Source of the DNA: Mycobacterium syngnathidarum
GTDB taxonomy: Bacteria; Actinomycetota; Actinomycetes; Mycobacteriales; Mycobacteriaceae
NCBI RefSeq assembly: GCF_001942625.1
Contig: NZ_MLCL01000029.1
Span: 316,165-380,164 of the forward strand
Direction: 5' to 3'
Length of the DNA: 64,000 nucleotides
A model generated the notes under the pieces. The model was not told the DNA's origin, ran no database searches, and was given only the letters and a program-made list of their open reading frames with translations. How positions within the stretch are numbered: the stretch's first letter is position 1; each line of letters starts with the position of its first letter. Of the stretch, positions 1 to 9,970 are shown piece after piece. The position numbers and the translations under genes were made by a program.

Positions 1-506
1 GAGCTCACCTGGTCGCCGTTGGTCGAGGTCACTTCGCCGGGGAAGGACACGGTCAGCAGAACGTCGGCGTCGGGGTCCGACAGCGAGGTGAGGTCGACCC
101 GCCCCTCCAGGATCACCAGGTCTCCGGCGCGGCGCAGGGAGATGTCGACTCCTGCGGCGTCGCGGCTCATCCCGGCCAGCTGAGGCAGTTCGGCGAAGCT
201 GAGATCGGAGAACACGGCCTGGGAGCCGACGTAGTCGTCGCGGCTGTACTCGGAGACCGCGACCTTCTTGGCGAACGGCAGATTGTTGAGTAGTTGCGGG
301 CCCTTGTCGTCGGCGTCCCGTGGCTTGGCCGCCGCGATGATCTGGCCGGACACCCGGTCGTCGGGGGAGACGGTGATCGAGGCGCGGACCCGAACGCAGC
401 CCACCACCATGGGCAGGATCAGCACCAACATCACCAACGTCAGGAAGCGGGTCCGTCGGCTACGTCTGGGAAGGCGGCTCGGTGGTCGGACATGCACGCT
501 GGTCAT
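1..506 (-). CDS. lppM: LppM-like lipoprotein, 3' end outside window
   Basis: The gene runs off the left edge, so only about the first 168 residues are visible. Translation from ATG 506 gives an arginine-rich n-region, a hydrophobic stretch (FLTLVMLVLILPMVV) and a lipobox VVGC, placing the lipidated cysteine at residue 37. The product should be an exported, membrane-anchored lipoprotein. Its position just before a GNAT gene, a DUF3040 gene and mraZ matches lppM (Rv2171) of M. tuberculosis as I recall that order. The mature part is soluble and beta-rich in appearance, with no catalytic motif that I recognise. The lipoprotein call rests on visible signals; the LppM name rests mainly on synteny. 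Confidence 0.8.
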   Translation of the reverse strand, partial: MTSVHVRPPSRLPRRSRRTRFLTLVMLVLILPMVVGCVRVRASITVSPDDRVSGQIIAAAKPRDADDKGPQLLNNLPFAKKVAVSEYSRDDYVGSQAVFSDLSFAELPQLAGMSRDAAGVDISLRRAGDLVILEGRVDLTSLSDPDADVLLTVSFPGEVTSTNGDQVS

Positions 507-517
507 CGTGCCAGATG

Positions 518-1189
518 TCACAGCGGCAGTGGGCGACCGAGGATGGCGAATGGCCGGGGATCGCCGGCGAAGTGGTAGCCGCGGATCACGTCGGTGAAGC
601 CGAGCCGGCGGTACAGCCGCCATGCGCGGTTGGCCTCGCCGTTGATCTCAGGGGTCGACAACAACACGTGGGATTCGGCGCGGCCGGCCAACAGTCGCCT
701 GGTCAGGGCCTCGCCGAGGCCCTGACCTTGCGCGCGGGGCGCGATGTGGAGCTCGGTGAGTTCGAAGTAGCTGGCCATCAGTTCGGCGATGTTTCCGGGG
801 CTGGCGCCGACCCGCTGCAGGCCGGAGATGACCTGCTGTTGCCACCACTGATCTGGCGCTCCGCGGTAGCCGTAGGCGATCCCCTGCAGCGGGGCGTCGA
901 GCAGGCCGGCGGTCTCAGGGCCGGGTGGTGCGTCGGTGCTGGATTCGGCGCCCGCGCCGGTGACCTCGACGGCGGCCACGCATTTCCAGCCCGCGCGCCG
1001 CGTGTGTTCGAGCCAGAGGGCGGCGCGCTGTTCCTCGGTTCCGCGCGGGTAGCGCATCGCGTCGACGTACACGCGCAACGCCTCGGGAAGCCGGCGCTTC
1101 ATGTCGTCCGGCGACAGATCGATGAGATACGTCGCCAATGCCTCGCCTTTCGCCCGCCCGGTGTCCACCGAGCTCATTATCTTCAGCAT
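518..1189 (-). CDS. GNAT-family N-acetyltransferase (Rv2170-like)
   Basis: The 223-residue protein has a GNAT fold signature in its C-terminal half: a beta strand ending in ELHIAPRAQGQGLGEALTRR, where the Q/R-x-x-G-x-G/A acetyl-CoA loop is QGQGLGEAL, followed by LYRRLGFTDV. The substrate is unknown. ATG 1189 was chosen; an in-frame ATG at 1177 is equally possible (219 aa), and further upstream in-frame sequence looks non-coding. It ends 11 bp before the lppM start on the same strand, so the two are probably co-transcribed. It is divergent from the DUF3040 gene, with shared promoter space at 1190-1365. Confidence 0.85.
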   Translation of the reverse strand: MLKIMSSVDTGRAKGEALATYLIDLSPDDMKRRLPEALRVYVDAMRYPRGTEEQRAALWLEHTRRAGWKCVAAVEVTGAGAESSTDAPPGPETAGLLDAPLQGIAYGYRGAPDQWWQQQVISGLQRVGASPGNIAELMASYFELTELHIAPRAQGQGLGEALTRRLLAGRAESHVLLSTPEINGEANRAWRLYRRLGFTDVIRGYHFAGDPRPFAILGRPLPL

Positions 1190-1365
1190 TATCCGGTTGC
1201 GAGGCCGTCGGTCCCATCGACCGGTGTGATCCCGGAACCGCTTACAATCGACGCCGAACAAGGTGGTACGGCTCGGATCGACCTCGTATCATTAGGCTTA
1301 GGTGCCCGTAATTGCGGGCATGTGAAATTTTGAAAAGCGACGGCGGCGTCGGCAAGGAGGGACGA

Positions 1366-1767
1366 ATGCCACTCTCCGATCATGAGCAGCGCATGCTCGA
1401 TCAGATCGAGAGCGCGCTCTACGCCGAGGACCCCAAGTTCGCCTCGAGCGTTCGCGGTGGGACCTTGCGCGCGCCATCGGCTCGGCGGCGCTTGCAGGGC
1501 GCGTTTCTGTTCGTGCTCGGTTTGGCGTTGTTGGTCGTCGGCGTCGCGGTGAAGTCGCTGTGGCTCGGCGGCTTCCCCGTTCTTTCGGTTTTCGGCTTCG
1601 TGGCGATGTTCGCCGGTGTGGTGTTCGCCGTCACGGGTCCGCGCGTCGCCGGAGGCCGTGACCGCGCGGCTCAGGGGTCCGGTAGTGCGCCGCGTCAGCG
1701 TCGTCAGCGTGGAGGTTCGTTCACCACGCGGATGGAGGACCGGTTCCGGCGCCGGTTCGACGACTGA
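1366..1767 (+). CDS. DUF3040 family small membrane protein (Rv2169c-like)
   Basis: The 133-residue protein starts MPLSDHEQRMLDQIE, the hallmark N-terminus of DUF3040 proteins, preceded by a clear AAGGAGG ribosome binding site just before ATG 1366. Two adjacent hydrophobic segments (about residues 45-63 and 68-86) form a helical hairpin in the membrane. A basic, serine/arginine-rich tail follows. The function of the family is unknown. It lies immediately upstream of the dcw cluster, as in other mycobacteria, but is separated from mraZ by a strong terminator, so it is probably its own transcription unit. Confidence 0.88.
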   Translation: MPLSDHEQRMLDQIESALYAEDPKFASSVRGGTLRAPSARRRLQGAFLFVLGLALLVVGVAVKSLWLGGFPVLSVFGFVAMFAGVVFAVTGPRVAGGRDRAAQGSGSAPRQRRQRGGSFTTRMEDRFRRRFDD

Positions 1768-1783
1768 GCCGGCTGACGGTTTC

Positions 1784-1818
1784 AGGGGGTAGCCCGTAAC
1801 GGGCTGCCCCCTTATTTT
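1784..1818 (+). terminator. Rho-independent terminator after DUF3040 gene
   Basis: AGGGGG (1784-1789) and AGCCCG (1791-1796) pair with CGGGCT (1800-1805) and CCCCCT (1807-1812), with a TAA loop and one T-G mismatch or wobble. The hairpin is followed by TATTTT. Such a classical stem plus T-tract is uncommon in GC-rich mycobacterial DNA. It should separate the DUF3040 gene from the dcw operon. Confidence 0.85.
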
Positions 1819-1898
1819 GTGCGTCGCTCCGAGTTCCCCGCCGGATGGATGTCCGGGTGGTCCCAGCGACACGCCGAGTAGTTCGGTGGCGCCTCGGT

Positions 1899-1959
1899 GT
1901 GGGGCGGGGTGGGGGAACGGTGCGCTACCTGTAGGGATTTTCGCCCCACAACGCCCCAC
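1899..1959. promoter_or_regulatory. Distal putative MraZ boxes, two opposed pairs
   Basis: GTGGGG occurs on the + strand at 1899-1904 and 1909-1914. Its complement CCCCAC occurs at 1944-1949 and 1954-1959. Each pair is spaced exactly 10 bp, and the pairs face each other, so they could also form a hairpin. MraZ is known in E. coli to bind TGGGN repeats separated by 5 nt (10-bp period). The spacing match is visible; binding is inferred. Confidence 0.5.
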
Positions 1960-2095
1960 CTCGTCTCGGCGGCCATCTACCTGGGATTTTCGATCGCCTG
2001 GCGGTGACAATCGTTGGTCGAGTCATGCGTTTTCGCCGTGTCCTGGGGGCGAGGGTGGGGAGAATGTCCAAACTCGCAGGACTAAATGGAGCAAA

Positions 2096-2131
2096 GTGGG
2101 GGATCGTGGGGTAAAGTGGCGGCCAACGGGG
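2096..2131 (+). promoter_or_regulatory. Proximal putative MraZ operator, 10-bp direct repeats
   Basis: GTGGG at 2096, GTGGG at 2106, GTGGC at 2116 and a degenerate ACGGGG at 2126 lie exactly 10 bp apart, about 75-110 bp before the mraZ start. This is the arrangement known for MraZ autoregulatory sites upstream of mraZ in other bacteria, so MraZ probably represses its own operon here. Confidence 0.68.
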
Positions 2132-2204
2132 AAAACGGAGCCCCGTTCGGAGGGCAGAAGGCGAAGCGACCCGGGATCCGAACCGGGTGGCGGGAGGTGT
2201 CCAG

Positions 2205-2636
2205 ATGTTTCTGGGTACCTACACGCCCAAGCTCGACGACAAAGGGCGGCTCACACTGCCCGCCAAGTTTCGCGACGCACTGGCAGGAGGGTTGATGGTC
2301 ACCAAGGGCCAAGATCACAGCCTTGCCGTGTACCCGCGTGACGAGTTCGAAAAGGTGGCCCGGCGCGCTGCTGACGCGTCGCGCAGGAACCCCGACGCAC
2401 GGGCGTTTCTGCGAAACTTGGCCGCCGCCACCGATGAGCAGCACCCCGACGCTCAGGGTCGGATCACCCTGTCGGCGGATCACCGGCGCTACGCAAGCCT
2501 GTCCAAGGAGTGCGTGGTGATCGGGTCGGTCGACTACCTGGAGATCTGGGACGCAGAAGCCTGGCAGTCGTATCAGCAGACCCACGAAGAGAACTTCTCC
2601 GCGGCCACCGATGAAGCTCTGCGCGACATCCTGTGA
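2205..2636 (+). CDS. mraZ: MraZ, transcriptional regulator of the dcw operon
   Basis: The 143-residue protein has the two tandem SpoVT/AbrB-like MraZ repeats. The first begins [20 protein letters not shown] and the second contains [18 protein letters not shown], each with the DxKGR/DxQGR signature. Length equals the usual mycobacterial MraZ. ATG 2205 follows GGGAGGTG; an upstream in-frame start at 2187 would add six residues without family support. MraZ is a ring-forming DNA-binding protein that regulates its own operon; matching 10-bp-phased repeats lie upstream. It opens the dcw cluster and is followed by rsmH. Confidence 0.97.
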   Translation: MFLGTYTPKLDDKGRLTLPAKFRDALAGGLMVTKGQDHSLAVYPRDEFEKVARRAADASRRNPDARAFLRNLAAATDEQHPDAQGRITLSADHRRYASLSKECVVIGSVDYLEIWDAEAWQSYQQTHEENFSAATDEALRDIL

Positions 2637-2787
2637 TGCCGCCCAACAACCGGCGGCTGGCCCGGACCTAGCCCGTGCAGCGAGGCCTCTGCCCGAATTG
2701 GCCCTGGCGTACTTCCCCAACGCCAGGTCCGTGAATTCGGACAGAGACCCCGGTGCAGGGGCGATTCCGAGCGGAGGTGTTTCAGCG

Positions 2788-3789
2788 GTGCCAGATTCCC
2801 CAGATCACTCAGATGCCAAGGGGCACGGTCACATCCCGGTACTGCTCGACCGCTGTGTCGAGTTGCTCGCCCCCGCTCTGATCCGCCATCACGACGACGG
2901 GACCGGCGCGGTCCTGGTGGATGCCACCCTCGGCGCGGGCGGACATTCCGAGCGCTTTCTGACCGAATTTCCCGGCCTGCAGGTGATCGGCCTCGACCGC
3001 GACCCCAACGCACTCGGCATCGCCGGTGCCCGTCTGGCACCCTTCGGCGACCGAGTGCGGCTGGTGCGGACCCGCTACGACGGAATCGCCGGTGCGATCA
3101 CCGAATCCGGATTCCGACAGATCGACGCGGTGCTGTTCGACCTCGGCGTGTCCTCGATGCAACTCGATCAGACCGATCGCGGCTTCTCCTACTCCGCGGA
3201 CGCGCCGCTGGACATGCGGATGGATCCCGATGCTCCGCTGACCGCCGCGGACATTCTCAACACCTACGATGCCAAGTCGATAGCCCGGATCCTGCGCGAT
3301 TTCGGCGAGGAGCGCTTCGCCGGCCGAATCGCCGACAAGGTGGTCAAACGGCGTGCCCAGCAACCGTTTTCCACCACCGGAGAGCTGGTGGAGCTGCTCT
3401 ACGAGGCGATTCCGGCGCCCGCCCGCCGAACCGGAGGGCATCCGGGCAAGCGCACGTTCCAGGCGCTTCGGGTCGCGGTCAACGGCGAACTGGATTCGTT
3501 GCGTGCCGCGCTGCCCGCCGCCCTTGCCGCGTTGGTCGATGGTGGCCGGATCGTCGTGATGTCCTATCAGTCGCTGGAGGACCGGATCGTCAAGCAGGCG
3601 TTCACCGCGGCCACCGCATCGCGCACACCACCGGGCCTGCCCATCGAGCTGCCCGGTCACGAACCGGAATTCGTCACGCTGACCCGCGGCGCCGAGAAGG
3701 CCCGCCAAGTCGAGATCGACCGCAATCCGCGTAGCGCCCCGGTACGGCTGCGGGCACTGGAAAAGGTTGGGGAAGGGGGGAACTCATGA
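2788..3789 (+). CDS. rsmH: 16S rRNA m4C1402 methyltransferase RsmH (MraW)
   Basis: This SAM-dependent enzyme methylates N4 of C1402 in 16S rRNA. Visible motifs are HIPVLLDRC at the N-terminus, the SAM loop [59 protein letters not shown] and the C-terminal [14 protein letters not shown] 2788 gives 333 aa and has GCGGAGG upstream. The frame stays open back to 2611, and part of that upstream sequence (ALAYFPNAR) resembles the annotated N-terminus of the M. tuberculosis protein as I recall it, so a longer start (GTG 2731 or TTG 2698) is possible. Its stop overlaps the ftsL start (ATGA). Confidence 0.95.
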   Translation: MPDSPDHSDAKGHGHIPVLLDRCVELLAPALIRHHDDGTGAVLVDATLGAGGHSERFLTEFPGLQVIGLDRDPNALGIAGARLAPFGDRVRLVRTRYDGIAGAITESGFRQIDAVLFDLGVSSMQLDQTDRGFSYSADAPLDMRMDPDAPLTAADILNTYDAKSIARILRDFGEERFAGRIADKVVKRRAQQPFSTTGELVELLYEAIPAPARRTGGHPGKRTFQALRVAVNGELDSLRAALPAALAALVDGGRIVVMSYQSLEDRIVKQAFTAATASRTPPGLPIELPGHEPEFVTLTRGAEKARQVEIDRNPRSAPVRLRALEKVGEGGNS

Positions 3790-4913
3790 AGGTGAAGCGA
3801 CCCGAGCAACTGCGTGAGTCAGATCGCAGGCGTCCGGTGCGTCAACCCGCGCGAGGCGGCGGGCGACGCACCGAGCAGGCTCCGCCGCGCAAGCGCCGGC
3901 CGGGTTCCGAGCAGCGCCCCGCGCGGACCGCACCCGGTACCGGGCCGATTCGGCGTCCGGGCACCCGACCGGCGCGGCCCAAGAGCACCAGTCAAGCCAA
4001 GGCCCGGGCGAAGGCACGTAAGGCCAAGGCTCCCAAGGTTGTCCGGCCACCACTGCGGGTGCGCCTGCGGGAACGTCTGCTGGTCCGGCTGTCCTCGATC
4101 GAGCTCAATCCGCGCGCCCTGATCTCCCGGGTTCCGTTCGTCGTCCTGGTGATCGCCGCGCTGGGCCTGGGACTCGCGGTGACGTTGTGGCTGTCGACCG
4201 GTTCGGCCGAGCGGTCCTACCAGCTGGGCCACGCCCGCGAGGTCAATCAGGGTCTGCTGCAACAGAAAGAGGCGCTGCAACGCGACGTGCTCGAGGCACA
4301 GGCCGCACCGGCGTTGGCCGAGTCTGCCCGCGATCTGGGCATGATCCCGTCACGTGACACTGCGCACCTGGTGCAGGACGCTGTCGGCAACTGGACCGTC
4401 GTCGGAACCCCCAAGCCGGCCGAAGGGGTGCCGCCGCCTCCGCTGAACACCCCGCTGCCGGAGGAGGCGCCGCCGGCGCCGCCCCCACCTCCGGCCCCGC
4501 GAGTGGTCGACCCGCGGGAGTTGACGGTGCGCACCCCGCGTTCGGGCCTGCCTGCGGTACCGGGCATTCCGATTCCGCAAGCAGACGCGCCGCACGGCGT
4601 CCCGGGGGCGCTACCGCCGGTGCCGGGTCCGGTACCGGCGGTGCCGTCGGCCGCCCCCGATGTGCTCGCGGCGCCCGTGCCCGGCGCGGTTCCCGGGCCT
4701 GTCGCCGGCGACCCCGCACAGGTTGCACCGCAGCAGGCCCCGGCCCCGATGCATCTGCCGGGCGTACCTACCGCGCCGGGTCCGGTGGCGGCACAGCCTG
4801 CCGCGCCGGTGGCCCCCGCCCCCGCCACGCCCCTGGAGCAGTTCAGCCCACCCACGGCGCCGGCGGTGCATGCCCCGTCCTTCGCGGTCAGCGCCCCGGT
4901 GCCCGCCGCATGA
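3786..4913 (+). CDS. ftsL: FtsL-like, proline-rich septal membrane protein (Rv2164c-like)
   Basis: The 375-residue protein begins with about 110 basic residues (Arg/Pro/Lys/Ala-rich, cytoplasmic). One transmembrane helix follows at about 119-136 ([20 protein letters not shown]), then a short coiled-coil-like segment ([19 protein letters not shown]) and an extracytoplasmic tail extremely rich in proline and alanine. That is the layout of actinobacterial FtsL, part of the FtsQ-FtsL-FtsB-type divisome subcomplex that activates septal peptidoglycan synthesis. It sits between rsmH and pbpB, overlapping both by ATGA junctions, so translation is probably coupled. The Pro-rich tail is low complexity. 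Confidence 0.88.
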   Translation: MKVKRPEQLRESDRRRPVRQPARGGGRRTEQAPPRKRRPGSEQRPARTAPGTGPIRRPGTRPARPKSTSQAKARAKARKAKAPKVVRPPLRVRLRERLLVRLSSIELNPRALISRVPFVVLVIAALGLGLAVTLWLSTGSAERSYQLGHAREVNQGLLQQKEALQRDVLEAQAAPALAESARDLGMIPSRDTAHLVQDAVGNWTVVGTPKPAEGVPPPPLNTPLPEEAPPAPPPPPAPRVVDPRELTVRTPRSGLPAVPGIPIPQADAPHGVPGALPPVPGPVPAVPSAAPDVLAAPVPGAVPGPVAGDPAQVAPQQAPAPMHLPGVPTAPGPVAAQPAAPVAPAPATPLEQFSPPTAPAVHAPSFAVSAPVPAA

Positions 4914-6838
4914 GCCGCCGCCCGGGCCGCCAGGGTCAGACGCCGAAGCCGCAGCGGGCGAAGAAGGCCTCTCCAGGGCCGGGGCACGAGGCCGGGGTCC
5001 GCCGTACTCGCGTTGCCGCTGCCGAAACCGGTTTGGCCAGTTCGTCTTTCGTGTTCCGGCATCGTGCCGGGAATGCTGTCATGGTGGCGGTGCTGGTGAT
5101 CGCGGCCGCGCAGTTGTTCACCCTCCAGGTGCCCAGGGCGGCCGGCCTGCGCGCTGAGGCGGCCAGCCAGCTCAAGGTCACCGATGTGAACCCGGCCATG
5201 CGGGGTGCCATCGTCGACCGCAACGACGACAAGCTGGCGTTCACCATCGAGGCCAAGGCACTGACGTTTCAGCCGGTCCGAGTCCGCAAGCAACTCGCCG
5301 AGGCCAAAGCCAAATCCAGTGAGGCGCCTGATCCGGACCGCCGGCTCACCGAGATCGCCAAGGAGGTCTCGACTCGGCTCGACAATCGGCCCGATTTCAA
5401 GACGGTGCTCAAGAAGCTCAGGAGTAACGAGACTTTCGTCTATCTGGCTCGTGCGGTCGATCCCGCCATTGCCAGTGCGATCATGGACAAGTTTCCGGAG
5501 GTCGGTGCCGAGCGGCAGGATCTTCGGCAGTATCCGGGTGGTTCACTGGCGGCCAACATCGTCGGCGGAATCGATTGGGACGGCCACGGTTTGCTGGGAC
5601 TGGAGGACTCGCTCGATGCGGTGTTGGCCGGTTCCGACGGCTCGGTGACCTACGACCGCGGTTCAGACGGCGTCGTGATCCCAGGCAGCTACCGCAACCG
5701 CCACGACGCGGTCGATGGGTCAACGGTGCAGCTGACCCTCGACGACGACATCCAGTATTACGTCCAGCAGCAGGTGCAGCAGGCCAAGGACGCCTCGGGT
5801 GCCAAGAACGTCTCGGCGGTGGTGCTGGATGCGAAAACCGGTGAGGTGCTGGCGATGTCGAACGACAACACGTTCGATCCCAGTCAGGACCTGGGGCGGC
5901 AGGAGAGCCGGCAGATGGGCAACCTCCCGGTCTCCTCGCCGTTCGAGCCCGGTTCGGTGAACAAGATCATCACGGCCTCCTCGGCAATCGAGTTCGGCCT
6001 GGCCAGTCCCGACGAGGTCCTGCAGGTGCCGGGCTCTATCGACATGGGCGGCGTCACGGTCCGCGACGCGTGGAACCACGGCGTGACGCCCTACACGATG
6101 ACCGGGGTGTTCGGGAAGTCATCGAACGTCGGCACGCTGATGCTGGCCCAGCGGGTCGGTCCGGAGCGGTTCTACGACATGATCCGCCGGTTCGGGCTCG
6201 GTCAGCGCACCGATGTCGGCCTGCCCGGTGAGAGCTCAGGACTGGTGCCGCCCATCGATCAGTGGTCGGGTAGTTCCTTCGCCAACCTGCCTATCGGGCA
6301 AGGTCTTTCGATGACGCTGCTGCAAATGACCGGCATGTACCAGACAATCGCCAACGATGGCGTACGGATCCCGCCGCGGATCGTCAAGTCCACCATCGCG
6401 CCGGATGGCACCCGTACCGATGAGCCGCGCCCGGAAGGTGTGCGGGTGGTGACGCCGGAAACCGCACGTACGGTGCGAAACATGTTCCGCGCCATCGTGC
6501 AGCGCGACCCGACGGGCGTGCAGCAGGGGACCGGCCCGCAGGCCGGGGTCGAGGGTTATCAGATCGCGGGGAAGACCGGTACCGCTCAGCAGATCAATCC
6601 GGCCTGCGGTTGCTATTACGACGACGTGTACTGGATCACCTTCGCCGGGATGGCGCCTGCGGACGATCCTCGCTACGTCGTGGGCATCATGATGGACGCG
6701 CCGCACCGCGCGGCCGACGGATCTCCGGGATCGTCGGCGGCACCGCTGTTCCACAACATCGCGTCGTGGCTGCTGCAGCGTCACAACGTCCCGCTGTCGG
6801 CCGATCCGGGGCCGCAGTTGACCCTGCAGGCGACCTGA
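4910..6838 (+). CDS. pbpB: Penicillin-binding protein PbpB / FtsI (septal transpeptidase)
   Basis: This class B PBP has 642 aa: a basic cytoplasmic N-terminus, one transmembrane helix at about residues 52-72, a dimerisation domain containing RGAIVDRND, and a transpeptidase domain. Active-site motifs are SVNK (nucleophile Ser349, Lys352), SSN (Ser404-Asn406) and KTG (Lys555-Gly557). It cross-links septal peptidoglycan with FtsW. In M. tuberculosis a PE_PGRS gene and others lie between pbpB and murE, as I recall; here murE follows after 52 bp. Confidence 0.97.
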   Translation: MSRRPGRQGQTPKPQRAKKASPGPGHEAGVRRTRVAAAETGLASSSFVFRHRAGNAVMVAVLVIAAAQLFTLQVPRAAGLRAEAASQLKVTDVNPAMRGAIVDRNDDKLAFTIEAKALTFQPVRVRKQLAEAKAKSSEAPDPDRRLTEIAKEVSTRLDNRPDFKTVLKKLRSNETFVYLARAVDPAIASAIMDKFPEVGAERQDLRQYPGGSLAANIVGGIDWDGHGLLGLEDSLDAVLAGSDGSVTYDRGSDGVVIPGSYRNRHDAVDGSTVQLTLDDDIQYYVQQQVQQAKDASGAKNVSAVVLDAKTGEVLAMSNDNTFDPSQDLGRQESRQMGNLPVSSPFEPGSVNKIITASSAIEFGLASPDEVLQVPGSIDMGGVTVRDAWNHGVTPYTMTGVFGKSSNVGTLMLAQRVGPERFYDMIRRFGLGQRTDVGLPGESSGLVPPIDQWSGSSFANLPIGQGLSMTLLQMTGMYQTIANDGVRIPPRIVKSTIAPDGTRTDEPRPEGVRVVTPETARTVRNMFRAIVQRDPTGVQQGTGPQAGVEGYQIAGKTGTAQQINPACGCYYDDVYWITFAGMAPADDPRYVVGIMMDAPHRAADGSPGSSAAPLFHNIASWLLQRHNVPLSADPGPQLTLQAT

Positions 6839-6890
6839 CCGCGATAGTCGTGGGTGATGCGGTCGGTGGACCGCAGATGGGTACTGTGGC

Positions 6891-8432
6891 ATGGCCATGA
6901 AGCTGCGTCCCAGCCGTCCCGCCGGCCAATACCTCGTGCCGCTCGCCGATCAGGTCCAAGCGGTGTCCGCTACCGGAAATCCACTGCCGGAACTTCGGGT
7001 CACCGGGGTGACCCTGCGCGGTCAGGACGCCCAGCCGGGAGATCTGTTCGCCGCGCTGCCGGGTGCGGCGGTGCACGGCGCGCGCTTTGCGCCCGACGCG
7101 GTCGCCGCCGGGGCGGTGGCGGTGCTCACCGATCCTGCCGGTGCCGGAGAACTGGGTGGCCTCGACGTCCCGATCCTGGTCCACCCCGAACCCCGGTCGG
7201 TACTCGGCGAGGTGGCGGCCGACGTGTACGGGCGCCCGTCGGAGCGGCTCACGGTCATCGGGGTCACCGGAACCTCGGGTAAGACCACCACGACATACCT
7301 GGTCGAAGCCGGGCTGCGGGCTGCGGGCCGGGTGGCGGGGTTGATCGGCACGGTCGGGGTGCGCATCGCTGGCCGCGATCTGCCGAGCGCGTTGACCACC
7401 CCCGAGGCGCCGGATCTGCAGGCGCTGCTGGCCGTGATGGTCGAAAGCGGCGTCGACACCGTGGTGATGGAGGTGTCCAGCCACGCGCTCACGCTGGGTC
7501 GTGTCGACGGGATCGGATTCGCGCTCGGCGGATTCACCAACCTGTCGCGTGACCACCTGGATTTCCACCCGACCATGGAGGAGTACTTCGAGGCCAAGGC
7601 CCGGCTGTTCGATGCCGCGTCGCGCAACCATGCCGTCGCGGCGGTGGTGTGTGTCGACGATGATGCCGGCGCGGCGATGGCCAGTCGCGCCGACAAGGTG
7701 ACAACGGTGAGCGTCACCGGTGTCGCGGCGGACTGGCAGGCGCGCAACATCACCGCGGTCGGTGTCGGATCCCAGGAGTTCACCCTCGTCGACCCCGCTG
7801 GGGACTCGCATGAGCTTCGGATCGGGCTGACGGGCGGATACAACATCGCCAACGCCGCCCTGGCGACCGCATTGCTGGACGGGGCCGGGGTGACCCCGGA
7901 GCAGGCGGCTCCGGGACTGCGCACGGCGACCGTGCCCGGCCGGCTGCAGCCGATCGACCGCGGACAGCCGTTCCTGGCCCTGGTCGATTACGCACACAAA
8001 CCTGGCGCACTGCAGGCGGTGCTGGAAACCCTGCGCGCGTCTGGCCCGGGGCGCATCGCAGTGGTTTTCGGTGCCGGGGGTAACCGGGATACCGGCAAGC
8101 GCGCGCCGATGGGGCGGGTCGCGGCGGAACTGGCGGACCTCGTCGTTGTCACCGATGACAATCCCCGCGATGAGGACCCCGCGCTGATTCGGGCGGCGAT
8201 CGTGGCGGGCGCGCGTGAGGCAACCGCGGGTGCCGAGGTGGTGGAAGTCGGTGACCGGCGTGCGGCGATCGAGCATTCGGTGGCCTGGGCCGGGCCCGGC
8301 GACATCGTGCTGATCGCCGGCAAGGGGCATGAGAGCGGGCAGACCGCCGCCGGCCGCACCCGGCCGTTCGACGATCGTGACGAGTTGGCGGCGGCGTTGG
8401 AGGCACTCAAGTCAGGGGAGTCGGGCACGTGA
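6891..8432 (+). CDS. murE: UDP-MurNAc-L-Ala-D-Glu:meso-DAP ligase MurE
   Basis: This cytoplasmic ligase adds meso-diaminopimelate to the peptidoglycan precursor using ATP. Three Mur-ligase domains are visible: an N-terminal UDP-binding region, the central ATPase with P-loop GTSGKTTT (Lys131) and EVSSHAL, and the C-terminal domain with the DDNPRDEDP motif. The DNPR sequence is the meso-DAP recognition signature, as expected for mycobacteria. ATG 6891 and ATG 6897 are both possible; 513 aa for the first. The stop overlaps murF (GTGA). Confidence 0.96.
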   Translation: MAMKLRPSRPAGQYLVPLADQVQAVSATGNPLPELRVTGVTLRGQDAQPGDLFAALPGAAVHGARFAPDAVAAGAVAVLTDPAGAGELGGLDVPILVHPEPRSVLGEVAADVYGRPSERLTVIGVTGTSGKTTTTYLVEAGLRAAGRVAGLIGTVGVRIAGRDLPSALTTPEAPDLQALLAVMVESGVDTVVMEVSSHALTLGRVDGIGFALGGFTNLSRDHLDFHPTMEEYFEAKARLFDAASRNHAVAAVVCVDDDAGAAMASRADKVTTVSVTGVAADWQARNITAVGVGSQEFTLVDPAGDSHELRIGLTGGYNIANAALATALLDGAGVTPEQAAPGLRTATVPGRLQPIDRGQPFLALVDYAHKPGALQAVLETLRASGPGRIAVVFGAGGNRDTGKRAPMGRVAAELADLVVVTDDNPRDEDPALIRAAIVAGAREATAGAEVVEVGDRRAAIEHSVAWAGPGDIVLIAGKGHESGQTAAGRTRPFDDRDELAAALEALKSGESGT

Positions 8433-9970
8433 TCGAGATGACCATCGCCAGGATCGCGGAGATCGTCGGCGGCGAGTTGGCCGACATCACGGCCGAAGAG
8501 GCCGCCTCGACCCGCGTCACCGGCTCCGTCGAATTCGACTCTCGCGCGATCGGCCCCGGCGGATTGTTCCTGGCCTTGCCCGGCGCCCGCTCCGACGGGC
8601 ACGACTTCGCCGCGGGCGCAGTGGCCGCCGGGGCTGCCGTCGTGCTGGCCGCGCGGCCGGTCGGGGTGCCCGCGATTGTGGTGCGTCCGGAGCCGGGGGC
8701 CGCCGATGCAGCTTCCGGAGCTTTGGAATTCGACACCGACGGGTCCGGTGCGGCGGTGCTGGCCGCGCTGGCGAAACTCGCGGCCGCGGTGGCCGCCGAA
8801 CTCGTCGCGGGCGGGTTGACGATCATCGGGGTGACCGGATCCTCGGGCAAGACCTCGACCAAGGATCTGCTTGCCGCGGTGCTGGACCCGCTCGGGCAGG
8901 TCATCGCCCCGCCGGGCTCGTTCAACAACGAGTTGGGCCATCCGTGGACGGTGTTGCGTGCCACGCCGGATACCGATTACCTGATCTTGGAGATGTCGGC
9001 CCGGCATCCGGGCAACATCGCGGCCTTGGCCGCGATCGCGCCGCCGCAAATCGCGGTGGTGCTCAACGTGGGTACCGCCCATCTCGGTGAATTCGGCTCA
9101 CGTGAGGCCATCGCGAACACCAAAGCTGAATTGCCGCAGGCTGTTCCGGCCGGAGGTGTGGTGATCCTCAACGTCGACGACACGGCCGTGGCGGCCATGG
9201 CCGGCAAGACCGCGGCGCGCGTGGTGCGGGTATCGCGCGAGCCTGGCTCCGAGGTCGACGTATGGGCCGGCCCGGTCACCCTGGACGAACTGGCCCGTCC
9301 GCGATTCACCTTGCACGCCGGCGGCGACCGGATCGACGTGGCGTTGGCGGTGCACGGTGATCACCAGGTCGGCAATGCCTTGTGTGCGGCGGCGGTCGCC
9401 TTGCAGTGCGGCGCCGGACTGGATCAGGTGGCCACCGCGCTGGCGAGCGCCGGCCCCGTGTCGCGGCACCGGATGCAGGTCGCCGGCCGAGCCGACGGTG
9501 TGACGGTGATCAACGATGCCTACAACGCGAACCCGGATTCGATGCGCGCCGGCTTGAAGGCGCTGGCCTGGATGGCACGCCGGGGCGGCGGTGAATCCGC
9601 CGGTGAAGTGGGTGGAAAGCGCCGCAGCTGGGCGGTGTTGGGGGAGATGGCCGAACTCGGTGAGGACGCCATAACCGAGCACGACGCCATCGGACGGTTC
9701 GCGGTGCGCTTAGATGTGTCTCGGTTAATCGTCGTCGGAACCGGGAGGACTATGAACGCCATGCACCATGGCGCGGTGATGGAGGGTTCGTGGGGATCTG
9801 AGTCCACGATGGTCGACGACGCCGATGCCGCGCTTGCCCTTTTGCAGGCTGAGCTGCAGCCGGGGGACGTGGTGCTGGTGAAGGCATCCAACTCGGTGGG
9901 GCTGGGTGCGCTCGCCGATGCGCTGCTTGCCGCGGCCGGCCCGGCCGCAGACGGGGATGCCGTTCGATGA
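8429..9970 (+). CDS. murF: UDP-MurNAc-tripeptide:D-Ala-D-Ala ligase MurF
   Basis: This 513-residue Mur ligase adds D-Ala-D-Ala to complete the UDP-MurNAc-pentapeptide. Motifs include [19 protein letters not shown] in the N-terminal domain, the P-loop [22 protein letters not shown] (characteristic of MurF), EMSARHPG and the C-terminal [11 protein letters not shown]. The GTG start at 8429 overlaps the murE stop; ATG 8438 is an alternative. Its own stop overlaps mraY (ATGA). Confidence 0.96.
   Translation: MIEMTIARIAEIVGGELADITAEEAASTRVTGSVEFDSRAIGPGGLFLALPGARSDGHDFAAGAVAAGAAVVLAARPVGVPAIVVRPEPGAADAASGALEFDTDGSGAAVLAALAKLAAAVAAELVAGGLTIIGVTGSSGKTSTKDLLAAVLDPLGQVIAPPGSFNNELGHPWTVLRATPDTDYLILEMSARHPGNIAALAAIAPPQIAVVLNVGTAHLGEFGSREAIANTKAELPQAVPAGGVVILNVDDTAVAAMAGKTAARVVRVSREPGSEVDVWAGPVTLDELARPRFTLHAGGDRIDVALAVHGDHQVGNALCAAAVALQCGAGLDQVATALASAGPVSRHRMQVAGRADGVTVINDAYNANPDSMRAGLKALAWMARRGGGESAGEVGGKRRSWAVLGEMAELGEDAITEHDAIGRFAVRLDVSRLIVVGTGRTMNAMHHGAVMEGSWGSESTMVDDADAALALLQAELQPGDVVLVKASNSVGLGALADALLAAAGPAADGDAVR

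Larger units (their letters stand above)
1768..2204 (+). promoter_or_regulatory. mraZ leader / dcw promoter region
   Basis: This 437-bp gene-free stretch holds the terminator at 1784-1818 and two groups of GTGGGG-type repeats (1899-1959 and 2096-2131), annotated separately. I see no convincing -35/-10 pair. A ribosome binding site (GGGAGGTG) lies directly before the mraZ ATG at 2205. Short ORFs here are G-rich and look non-coding. Confidence 0.6.

Noticed and set aside
482..1333. Long + strand open frame over the GNAT gene
   Set aside because: It is the antisense shadow of the minus-strand GNAT gene; it has no domain motifs and no ribosome binding site.
6687..8330. 547-codon minus-strand frame opposite murE
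   Set aside because: High GC leaves antisense frames open. The sequence is Arg/Gly/His-rich without motifs, and murE is certain on the other strand.
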